Of a stretch of 10,952 nucleotides of DNA, positions 1-8,500 are shown piece after piece. The notes under the pieces were generated by a model. It did no database searches. It saw only the letters and a list, made by a program, of their open reading frames with translations, and was not told where the DNA came from. Source of the stretch: Anaerolineales bacterium (GTDB lineage Bacteria > Chloroflexota > Anaerolineae > Anaerolineales > E44-bin32); NCBI GenBank assembly GCA_011772595.1, contig WVZH01000343.1, positions 1-10,952 on the forward strand, written 5' to 3'. How positions within the stretch are numbered: position 1 is the first letter of the stretch; every line of letters starts with the position of its first letter. The position numbers and the translations under genes were made by a program.

Positions 1-3000
1 ACCTTGAAAGTGAAGCTGTCCGGACCGTTGTAGTCTGGATTTGGCGTGTACGTGAGATCGGGCGCCGTGCCGCTCAAAGTGCCTGAAGCTGGAGCGTCGA
101 CGACCGAGTACGTGAGAGCATCTCCATCCACGTCCGATCCGGCCAGCGTGATCCCCACCGAAGTGTCCTCATCCGTCGTTACAGCCTGATCATCTGCCAC
201 CGGTGGGTCGTTCACTGGATTGACCGTGATCGAGACCGTGGCGATCTCAGAGTCAAGCTCTCCATCATTCGCCCGATAGGTAAAGCTTTCGGGTCCGTTG
301 TAGTCAGGATCCGGGACATATTCAAAGGAGCCATCCTCGTTCAGGGATAAGCTGCCATTGAGCACATCGTCAACCAGGACGGCTGTCAGAGGATCGCCAT
401 CCGGGTCGCTGTCGTTGACCAGCACGCCTGGCACTGGTACAGTCAAGGGGCTGTCTTCGTCGACCTCATAAGCATCATCCTGCGCAATGGGCGCGTCGTT
501 CCCTCCGACCTCAATCACGACCGTCTGTAGAGCGTACTCAAAGCCGTCCCCAACCAGGCTGATAGTAAAGTCATAGGTCCCGGGTAGTGTGTCGGCAGGC
601 GGGGTAATCGTCACCTCAAAACTGAGCTCGATCGGCGTGATCACATTCAAATATTCGCTGGGCGAAAAGGTGACCCAGTCCTCAAAACCAGCCGATACGG
701 TCAGTGTCACTCGATCCACTTCGCTGGCTTCGCGCTCGACCGCTTCCCGCACCGCATCGGACACAGCAACGCTCCCGGACGACATAAAAACCACGCTGCC
801 GCCAGTCAGCTCAGCCCAATGCTCCCAGTAAATTCGTTGTGAAAGGCCTGTGCGCACCGGGATCATGGTGACCCCGTTGTTGGCCATCAGGTCTAGGACC
901 GTCTGGAGGTTAAGATCATCATTGTATGGGGGTCCGATCCTGTCCGGATCCGAGGTCTCATCGATCACGCCATTCCGCCCAGGCTCCCCTCCGGTGGTCG
1001 ATGTGCCTGTCTTCCCGGGAACACCTTCATTCAGGTTGTTATCATGAGGGATGTTGTCGTGGAAGTGGATGAGGATCTTCTTGGACTCAAGACGATAGCC
1101 CAACACTCCTTCGGTGGGGTTCGGATCGCCGACCAACTCGGCCACGCTTTCGTACATGACGGTTACGTAACTCTCTGGCCCGTCAGCTCCCTGCGTGCCA
1201 CGGATACCGTTGATCGCATTTACCACCAGGGCAGTGTCGCCAGTTAGGGGTTGATCCAGTCGATAAGGGAAGTCACTTGAGGCCCCATAGGTGGCACGGT
1301 AACCGAAGGATTCGAATAGCCCAGGATAATCGCCATGAGAGATCACAGCAAAGCGACCATCTTCAATCAAGCCGCTGAGATCTTCTACAATGTCCACACC
1401 CTGGGCTTTGGCTTTGTTGATCACGCCTCGCATACTGCCCGTAGTATCGAAGGCCAGGAGAATATCAGCCAACTTGAACGCTCTTGGGATCACACCCCGC
1501 TTGATCTCAGTCACCGATTCACCTGGCGCGAGGGTGGCCGTGATCGTGCTGGGGAACAAACCTGCCACAGCGAATGTCTCCGTGTCCGAACTACCCAGGT
1601 AAGCATCATCCTCTACAAATGTCGCTGTTACAGTGTATAGACCAGATCCACCACTGAAGATCAGGTTGGTCTCAGCGATGCCGCGGTCATCCGTCACAGC
1701 GCTGGTTGTCTGGGTGCCAAGCGTAAATTGGATTGTCTTTCCGCTGATCCCATCACCACCCGAGGGATCGTCGCGCAATTTGGCGCGCAGTCGGACAGGC
1801 TGGCCATCTTCACCGCTGCGGGCGCCGACATAAATCAGGGTGGTAGGTCGCTTCTCAACGATGAAGGTCGCCGTGTCTGAGCCAACACCGCCATCCTTAT
1901 CAGTGACAGTCAGACTGACATCGTATACACCAACGGTTGCGTACACATAATTGATGACCTTTTGATCGTAGGTGTTACCGTCTCCAAGGTCCCAGAGATA
2001 GGCTAGCGTAGTCCGATCGGCGGTTCCAGGCTCGGAGACGTTGGGCGTGACTCTGACCGCTTCGCCAAAGTAGACCGTCTTATCCGGCACGGAAACACTC
2101 GGGGGCGCATTTAAGGCCGTGATCCCTTGGGTCGAGATGGATGTCAGGAGTTGGCTATCCGTGACGGTGAGGTCGACCACGTAATCACCATTGTCGGGGA
2201 AGGAAGTACTCGTATCCTGCGTGGTGCGCACCGTGGTCGAATGACTGAAAGTCCATCGCCAAGCGACAATGATCCCATCCTCGTCAGCCGCCGATCCACT
2301 GAGTGCAGTGGTCTGACCCTCATCCGGTTCGAGCGGGGACCAGGTGAAATCAACCGTCGGTGGTAACAACACAGAGTAATCCATATTGGTCGTGTCGGTG
2401 TTGCCGACACCATCTGTGACGGTCAGACTCACCGGGTACGTACCCGGTCCTAGGAAAGTGTGAACCGGATGTTGGGTCGTTGAGCCGGTGCTATCACCGA
2501 AATCCCAATCCCAGGCCACGATCTCGCCGTCAGGATGTTGCGACAAATCATCGAAGGGTACAACAGCCCCACCTAATTCGGGCGAGAAGACCTGAAAACG
2601 TTCCACTTGAATGACATTGCTGCCACGGTTGTCGCGGATGAAGAGTTGAACGTACTTCGCCTCAACTTGGGGCAGGCTGAACCAATGCGCCAATCCGTCG
2701 CTGGGCAGTGTTGCGGTTAGAACGGTGGTGAAATCGGCGTCGTCCAATGTGGCGTTCGACACACGAATCTCGAAGACTCTTGGAGACACATTTCCTGGTG
2801 GAGAATCGAGCATGACCTTGTTGATCAGGTAGGGTGCACCTTCGATCAGCCTCACTTTAATCCACTGGTCGGTGACGGCCCCGGTGGCTGTCTGCCAGCG
2901 CGTGTTGGTCGGATAATCGATCGCCAAGTCCGGGCGTGAGCTAAACCCAGACCAGCTGGAAGCATCAACGACGGAAGCACCCACTCCCTCCAGCCGGGAT

Positions 3001-4865
3001 ACATTGGCGCCATCGGGAGTTAGCACCTGGAACATGCCTACCCGCACGCAACACGAACTACCGTTATTGTTCCGAATGAAGAGTTGGACAAATCGGGCTT
3101 GAACCGGGGCGAAGCTGAACTCTTGAAGATCGGTAGTAGCAGCTCCAGTCGCGGTGAAGACTGTGGTGAATGCTCCGTCATCGGCAGTCGTGGTGGAAAC
3201 CCTAATCTCGAAGTCGCGTGCGGCTTCAATCGTGCTACTTGACTGAAGCCGAACGCCACCGATGGTATAGATCAGCCCACCTCCAAGCTCAACCTTGATC
3301 CATTGGTCGGTGGTTTGACCTTGCGCCGTACGCCAGATTGAACTGCTGCTTAGATCGATCGCCAACTCCGCACGGGTGCCGACACTGGATTCACTCGAAA
3401 CACCAGCGATCGATGCCGGCGGTCCCTCGAAAAGGGATACGATGCCGCCCTCCCGATCCCGCGTCCACACCTCAAAGTGTCGGACACCTATGTTGGAGCC
3501 ACTGCCCCAGTTATCAAGGATGAAGAGCTGTATATAAGCGGCACTTGTTGGTGCGAAGGTAAACTCATGGAATTCGTTATCCTGCGGCAAACTCTCAACC
3601 AATACTGTCGTGAAATCCGCATCCGCAGTGCCTGTTGTCGACACCCGGATTTCGAAGTTTTTAATCCCGTTGTTACTGGACGATCCTCGCAGCACCACCC
3701 GGTCTACAACATGCGGTTCGCCACCGGTGAGCTGAACCTTAATCCATTGATCCGTCACCTGCCCAGAGCCGGTAGACCAAGCACTGGAGACATTGTTGTC
3801 GATGGCGTTCTCAGGCTGGTGGGACGTCGATGCGCTCCAGACGCTGGAAAAATCAACGATACTGGCTCCATCTGACGACCGAGCGACGTTGCTCGGCTTG
3901 CCCACTGAAAAGCGAGCACGAGGCAGTGGAATCACGTCGTTGACGGTGATGGTGAACATGCGGGTCGAGACCAAGGTTCCGTCCGAGGCGCTTATTGTGA
4001 CGTCTGGATAGACACCCGCATCGTCAAACCCGGGTGTCAGAGATAAAATCCCAAACCCTCCCCCTTCATCACTAAAGGAAGCGAAGGCTGGCAGTCCGGC
4101 AGCCGATAGCGTGATCGTGTCGCCATCCGGATCAACGGCGACGACCCCCAGGTCTCGGGTTTCTCCCTCATCCATCACCTGATCCGCGATCGGATCGAGA
4201 CGCGGCGCATCGTTGATGGGGTTCACCGTGATCGAAATCGTTGCTACGTTCGAGTCAAATGTCCCGTCATTGGCGACAAAAGTGAAACTATCCGCGCCGT
4301 TGAAATCCGGCGCAGGCGTGTAGATGAGGTCAGGCGGTGTGCCACTCAGCGTGCCGTTGCTCGGGTCGGAGACAATGCTGAAGGTTAAAGGATCGTTGTT
4401 GGGGTCAAGCGCGGTGAGGGTAATCGCAAGCGGCGTGTCCTCATCGGTGACGAGATTCTGATCGTCGGCGATGGGTGGGAGCGGTGGTGGTGTCGCCGTC
4501 AGGTTCAATTCAACATGGGTTCCACCCTCCCAAATCGCGGTTTGATCTGCATTGAAACCTGCGACCTGGAAGACGATCGAATCGCCATCCACTCCGCCCT
4601 CAATTCCAGGCGTGTCGGGATCGTCGCCAGGTACATCGAGGACGAAAACCGACCGATCCCCGTCCAGGAAGCCTACGGTTGAAACGTACTCGACGTCACC
4701 GATCCAAGCTGAGATAATCGTCCCGGGTGGTACATCCGCACCACTCAACTGAACCGTGCCATAGAAGGACGATGGCAGCGGCGGTGGCGCCGCAAGGGCA
4801 GCAGTGCTCGTCAGCGCGATGAGCAAAGCTGAAAGTATGAGGGTCATGTTGAATTTTTTCAGCAT
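1..4865 (-). CDS. Giant secreted mosaic adhesin-like protein (cadherin-like / discoidin-like / PKD / vWA), C-terminus beyond window
   Basis: The minus frame starting with ATG at 4865 stays open to the left edge (1621 codons, no stop), so the protein is partial. The start is supported by a lysine-containing signal peptide (MLKKFN, then a hydrophobic core ending TAALA, residues 1-25) and a weak SD (GGGA, 6 nt upstream). The nearby ATG at 4870 is in another frame and stops after three codons. Modules by eye: small beta domain 27-120; cadherin-like (tandem-95 type) 128-220; second Ig/cadherin-like 221-307; three discoidin-like (F5/8 type C-like) domains about 320-460, 465-611 and 612-757; PKD-like domains about 763-1005 (WDWDFGD, LWDLGDG, SLTVTD motifs); Ig-like 1006-1098; vWA about 1131-1340 with MIDAS motif DTTGS at D1140 and a later HFHD at about 1267-1270; then cadherin-like repeats from 1452 and 1549 onward. 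These are extracellular adhesion and carbohydrate-binding folds, so a surface adhesion or scaffold role is inferred. No catalytic domain was seen. It lies 129 bp downstream of the RHS gene on the same strand. The substrate and the anchoring mechanism are unknown. Confidence 0.9.
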   Translation of the reverse strand, partial: MLKKFNMTLILSALLIALTSTAALAAPPPLPSSFYGTVQLSGADVPPGTIISAWIGDVEYVSTVGFLDGDRSVFVLDVPGDDPDTPGIEGGVDGDSIVFQVAGFNADQTAIWEGGTHVELNLTATPPPLPPIADDQNLVTDEDTPLAITLTALDPNNDPLTFSIVSDPSNGTLSGTPPDLIYTPAPDFNGADSFTFVANDGTFDSNVATISITVNPINDAPRLDPIADQVMDEGETRDLGVVAVDPDGDTITLSAAGLPAFASFSDEGGGFGILSLTPGFDDAGVYPDVTISASDGTLVSTRMFTITVNDVIPLPRARFSVGKPSNVARSSDGASIVDFSSVWSASTSHQPENAIDNNVSSAWSTGSGQVTDQWIKVQLTGGEPHVVDRVVLRGSSSNNGIKNFEIRVSTTGTADADFTTVLVESLPQDNEFHEFTFAPTSAAYIQLFILDNWGSGSNIGVRHFEVWTRDREGGIVSLFEGPPASIAGVSSESSVGTRAELAIDLSSSSIWRTAQGQTTDQWIKVELGGGLIYTIGGVRLQSSSTIEAARDFEIRVSTTTADDGAFTTVFTATGAATTDLQEFSFAPVQARFVQLFIRNNNGSSCCVRVGMFQVLTPDGANVSRLEGVGASVVDASSWSGFSSRPDLAIDYPTNTRWQTATGAVTDQWIKVRLIEGAPYLINKVMLDSPPGNVSPRVFEIRVSNATLDDADFTTVLTATLPSDGLAHWFSLPQVEAKYVQLFIRDNRGSNVIQVERFQVFSPELGGAVVPFDDLSQHPDGEIVAWDWDFGDSTGSTTQHPVHTFLGPGTYPVSLTVTDGVGNTDTTNMDYSVLLPPTVDFTWSPLEPDEGQTTALSGSAADEDGIIVAWRWTFSHSTTVRTTQDTSTSFPDNGDYVVDLTVTDSQLLTSISTQGITALNAPPSVSVPDKTVYFGEAVRVTPNVSEPGTADRTTLAYLWDLGDGNTYDQKVINYVYATVGVYDVSLTVTDKDGGVGSDTATFIVEKRPTTLIYVGARSGEDGQPVRLRAKLRDDPSGGDGISGKTIQFTLGTQTTSAVTDDRGIAETNLIFSGGSGLYTVTATFVEDDAYLGSSDTETFAVAGLFPSTITATLAPGESVTEIKRGVIPRAFKLADILLAFDTTGSMRGVINKAKAQGVDIVEDLSGLIEDGRFAVISHGDYPGLFESFGYRATYGASSDFPYRLDQPLTGDTALVVNAINGIRGTQGADGPESYVTVMYESVAELVGDPNPTEGVLGYRLESKKILIHFHDNIPHDNNLNEGVPGKTGTSTTGGEPGRNGVIDETSDPDRIGPPYNDDLNLQTVLDLMANNGVTMIPVRTGLSQRIYWEHWAELTGGSVVFMSSGSVAVSDAVREAVEREASEVDRVTLTVSAGFEDWVTFSPSEYLNVITPIELSFEVTITPPADTLPGTYDFTISLVGDGFEYALQTVVIEVGGNDAPIAQDDAYEVDEDSPLTVPVPGVLVNDSDPDGDPLTAVLVDDVLNGSLSLNEDGSFEYVPDPDYNGPESFTYRANDGELDSEIATVSITVNPVNDPPVADDQAVTTDEDTSVGITLAGSDVDGDALTYSVVDAPASGTLSGTAPDLTYTPNPDYNGPDSFTFK
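860..1475 (-). other. von Willebrand factor A (vWA) domain inside the adhesin-like gene
   Basis: The encoded segment begins LADILLAFDTTGSM, a typical first beta strand plus MIDAS motif; D1140 starts DTTGS, a common variant of DxSxS. It is followed by a helix rich in charged residues, a FAVISHGDYPG strand, a GADGPESYVT loop that could supply the MIDAS threonine, and ILIHFHDN (D at about 1267-1270), which fits the third metal-ligand loop. vWA domains mediate metal-dependent protein-protein adhesion. The acidic insertion after HFHD, rich in D, N and G, is longer than usual in a minimal vWA. Confidence 0.8.
1930..2578 (-). other. PKD-like domain array inside the adhesin-like gene
   Basis: This stretch encodes about three PKD-like beta-sandwich domains. 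The first has WDWDFGDS followed by HTF, then GTYPVSLTVTD. The second is degenerate: it has WRWTFSHS in place of the usual WDFGD and ends DYVVDLTVTD. The third has LWDLGDGNTY, then VGVYDVSLTVTD. PKD domains are structural spacers and binding modules of surface proteins. The middle copy has lost the glycine-aspartate of the signature, so it may be a divergent copy. Domain boundaries are approximate. Confidence 0.75.
2580..3906 (-). repeat. Three tandem discoidin-like domains
   Basis: Within the large adhesin-like gene, three consecutive units of about 145 residues share a skeleton. Each has a short 'AID' motif, then (V/T)TDQWIKV, then FEIRVS, then an (A/D)FTTV strand, then a YIQLFI/FVQLFI/YVQLFI strand, and closes with F(E/Q)V. 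This order matches the F5/8 type C (discoidin, CBM32-like) fold, which commonly binds sugars or lipids. The three copies are diverged and are not DNA-level duplicates. Whether each copy keeps a functional binding loop cannot be judged by eye. Confidence 0.75.
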
Positions 4866-4895
4866 GACATTTCCCGATCCAGATGCTCCCCAAAA

Positions 4896-4913
4896 AGGCT
4901 ATTCACATAGCCT
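4896..4913 (-). terminator. Small intergenic hairpin, weak terminator candidate
   Basis: On the minus strand the stem AGGCTA (4913-4908) and TAGCCT (4901-4896) enclose a six-base loop, and four further T residues follow before a G run. A six-base-pair stem with a short T tract is weak for an intrinsic terminator. It lies 82 bp after the RHS stop codon and 30 bp before the downstream start, so it could equally be an mRNA processing or stability element. The rest of the gap 4866-4994 shows no clear promoter. Confidence 0.35.
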
Positions 4914-4994
4914 GGCTCAAAAGTTGTGAAGCGTGCCTACAACCAGTTTTCTTTTCTTACCCTCAACTTCTCAGCAACCAAGTCGTTCCCCCAT

Positions 4995-5588
4995 CTACTT
5001 CGTCGTACCGATAAGATTTGATATCAGCGCAACCATACAAATTTGAAGCTTCGGAAGTTCCTGAGCTATTTCAACCGCCCTTACCCCTGCAACGTTGCCT
5101 TCATCGTCCCTAATAATCTCCAGAGCCTTCGCCTCGATCAAGGTTGATTCATCAATAGCCTCATCCATGCATTGACTAATGAAGGGTGGAATAAAGTCCT
5201 CGCTCACCGGCGATATCCTGCCAAAGTTTGGCGCGCCCTTAAGCGCTTCAGCCATGTCCGCTATTCCTAATGTGCCGAGTTCTAACAACGTCGCCAATGT
5301 GAGGAACCCCTTAAAGAAGAGTGGAGCAGCTTCAAGGAAAGCATTTCCAGATCGATACTCCTGCATTGCGGCTTTCCAACCCTCTGGACCCAATTTTCCA
5401 GTCGCCATCTCACCAACGGCTTTGCTGCGAAGCGTGATGCCGAACCTGAACAACGCCGATCCAGCATATTGGATCCACGCAATCCCGACTCCGACAGCTA
5501 CTCGGAGCAGTACCTGAAACGAGAACGACAGCACGATGCCGCCGATGCTGAAAAATTGTCCTGTCGGATCGATATAGTTCACCGGATT
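4995..5588 (-). other. RHS C-terminal tail of unknown function after the DPTG motif
   Basis: After YIDPTG the protein continues for about 190 residues that do not look like RHS repeats. The tail has a long hydrophobic stretch (SIGGIVLSFSFQ then LLRVAVGVGIAW, about 34 residues ending ALF), a charged helical stretch, a second hydrophobic stretch around FFKGFLTLATLLELGTLGIADMA, and an acidic C-terminal part (SQCMDEAIDESTLIEAK). In RHS toxins this position holds the cargo. I do not recognise a nuclease, deaminase, ADP-ribosyltransferase or metalloprotease motif, so a pore-forming or membrane-associated role is only a possibility. Confidence 0.5.
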
Positions 5589-8500
5589 GGCGGCGGCATA
5601 CAGATAACGATGAAGTGTTGGGGGATCAAAGATGAGGCCTGCAAATGGATCCTGACTGATAAATCGCCCAACGTTTGGATCCATCCATCTAGCCCGGTTA
5701 TAACTGAACCCGACATTGATGTCATACGGTTCGCCAGCAAACCGGTAGGGATTCGGGTCCGTCCCGGTGCTGGCGTAAAGCTCGCCGAAAGCAGTGTAGG
5801 TATAGCTATCGGTGACGTTTCCGACCTCATCCGTCAAGAAGCGAATCGAGCCCAGACCATCCGCTAGGTAGTATCGAGTTCCGGATGGGCGGATCACGGA
5901 TAGAAGATCATCACCGCGCACGTAGAAGGCGATGAGATTCCCGCTGGCATCTATCTCGGCGACGACATGATCTAATGAGCCGGCGATATCCACCAGATAA
6001 TGGGTCGTCGTCGACGGTCCGCTCGGCGGTTCAATCTCGGTTGCCACTCGGTTGTCATCCGCGTCATAGGTGTACTTAATGACCGTACCATCATCCTTCT
6101 CTACCCTGACCAACCGCTCCTCAAAATCCCAGACATACGTTGCCTCACCGGATTTGGATGTCAGGTTGCCATTCGCATCCCAGGAATAGGTGATCGCATT
6201 TTCAGTCAGTAGCCGATCACGTGAGTCGTAGCTGTAATTGGTCATGCCCGCACCGAGGCCGGTTGTGGTTTGCGAGAGTCGATTCCCAACCGGGTCGTAG
6301 GAGAAAGTCTTTTCATACACCACACCCGAAAGATCACGTACGCGTTCTCCCGTCAGACGGTAGAGTGCGTCATAGGTGTACTCACGAACTGAACCGTCCT
6401 GCTCCTCGATCTGCTCACGATTCCCAGCCGATCCCAAGGTGAACTGATAGGATTGGATAGTCCCACTCGGACCGACCGAGGTTAGATCTGTGAGACGATT
6501 GAGTGTGTCATAGGTATACGTGGTACTGACGCCATTCGGATAAGTGAGGAATACCCGATTGCCATTGGAGTCATAACCGTAGCTGTAGGTCCGACCATCA
6601 GGGTCTGTGACCGCCATTAACCGACTGGCGGCGTCATAGGTATAGGTTGTCATCAGGACGGTAACGCCAAGGGTTACCGTCATTCGAGTCCGATTGCCAT
6701 TGGTATCATACTGGTACTCAAGCTTTCGACCATCAGGGTAGGTTTGACTTTGCAGAAGGTCGCGCAAGGTATAGGTAAAGGAGGTCGTTCCACGCGCATC
6801 CGTCACCGTTGCGCGCTGTCCAGTCGGTGTGTACGTGATGGACACTGAGCTGCTGTCGGGGTAGGTTCGAGTAATTAGACGGTTGTTTACGTCGTAGCTA
6901 AAGGTTGTCACCCTACCGGCGAAATCCGTTCGACTCGCCAGGTTTCCAACCGCGTTGTAGCTCCTTATTTCCGATTGCCCATCCGGAAGTGTCCGTTTGA
7001 TCTCCCGTCCCAATTGGTCATGCTCATAGGAGGTTGTATGACCATTGGCATCCGTATGGGAAATCCGATTCCCAACTTCGTCGTAAGCATAAGTTGTTGA
7101 CTGCCCAAGTGCGTCGATAACCTTCGTCAATCGCCCAAGTGCGTCATACTCGAACTGCGTTGTGTGCCCCGCTTGATCTGTCTCCGAAATCCGGTTCCCG
7201 AGGCTGTCGTAGGTGATGGCGACGGAGGTCCCATCAGGGAAGGTTGTTCTCCTCAGACGCTCTAGCGCATCGTACTCAAAGCTTGTGACGCCCCCATTAG
7301 GGTCTGTCATTGAGGTTCGATTCCCATTGGCGTCGTGGCCGTAACTTATCGCGTTTCCTAAGGGGTCGATAATCTTCGTGCGCCGTCCGGCGGCGTCATA
7401 TTCATAGTTGGTCGTATTACCGAGTGCATCGGTCGAGGCGACCAACCGTCCTGCGTCATCAAAAGTGTTGATAATTGCTGCACCATCCGGGAAGATCACC
7501 CCTGTCGGTCTACCCAGTTCATCATACACAAAGGAGGTAACCCTTCCCGCACGGTCGACATTTGTCAACTGACGACCCCCAGGGTCATAAGTGAATGTTT
7601 GCGAGGTGCCATCGGGATAGACGATCTGCGTGAGTTGACCCAAGGCGTCGTATACGTAGTTTGTCACATGACCAAGCTGATCGATCGTTGCTTCTCGTTC
7701 TCCCCGGCTGTTGTAATTCGTCTTGGTCATGCTGCCATCGGGGTAGGTCGTCGAAATGAGCCTTCCTTGTTTGTCATAGGTGAATGATTTGGTAAGGATC
7801 TCAGGACCGGTAGGTGTCGTTCTGCCAGTCGTTTCAGCAAGCCGTTTTCCATTCGCGTTGTAGGTGTATGTCGTCTCGTTTCCGAGGCCGTCGGTCTCTC
7901 GAATCAAGTTGCCAGATGCGTCGTATGCAAACTGAGTCATGTTCCCCGCAGCGTCTGTCTCCGTGAGAGCATTGCCTTGGCTGTCGAAGGTGAAGCTTGT
8001 GACATTACCGGCTGCGTCGGTAATCGTGAGAAGGTTCCCATTTGCATCATAGGTGTGGGAGGTGACGTTACCGAACGGATCGGTCGTTGTCAGGACTTGC
8101 CCACGGGGGTTGTAGGTGTGGCTGGTGGTATTTCCGAGCGGGTCGGTTCGCGAAAGCAGGTTGTCGTTCACATCATATGAAAAGCTGGTTGTGCTCGGGT
8201 TTGGATCTCCTGGATCATGAGGCGCAGTCTCAGAGATCACATTATCCCTGGCGTCGAAGGCTCGCAGGATGACCTTCCCGTCAGGGTCGGTCTCCTTGAC
8301 CACATTGCCTCGATCGTCATAATCCATGACACGCAGCCCACCATTCCTATCGACAACGATCTCCTGGCGAGTGTCGATGTTGTGGGTATATTCGATCGTT
8401 TTTCCGAAGGCGTCGATATGGCGTACGAGCCGCCCGCTTTCGTCATATTCATTTCGAATGGGTTGGACGCCCGTCGGGTCCTCAATCCGGTCAAGATGAT

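Noticed and set aside
3477..3875. Plus-strand open frame of 132 codons antisense to the discoidin-like region
   Set aside because: It is a shadow of the clearly supported minus-strand frame, with no protein-like domain.
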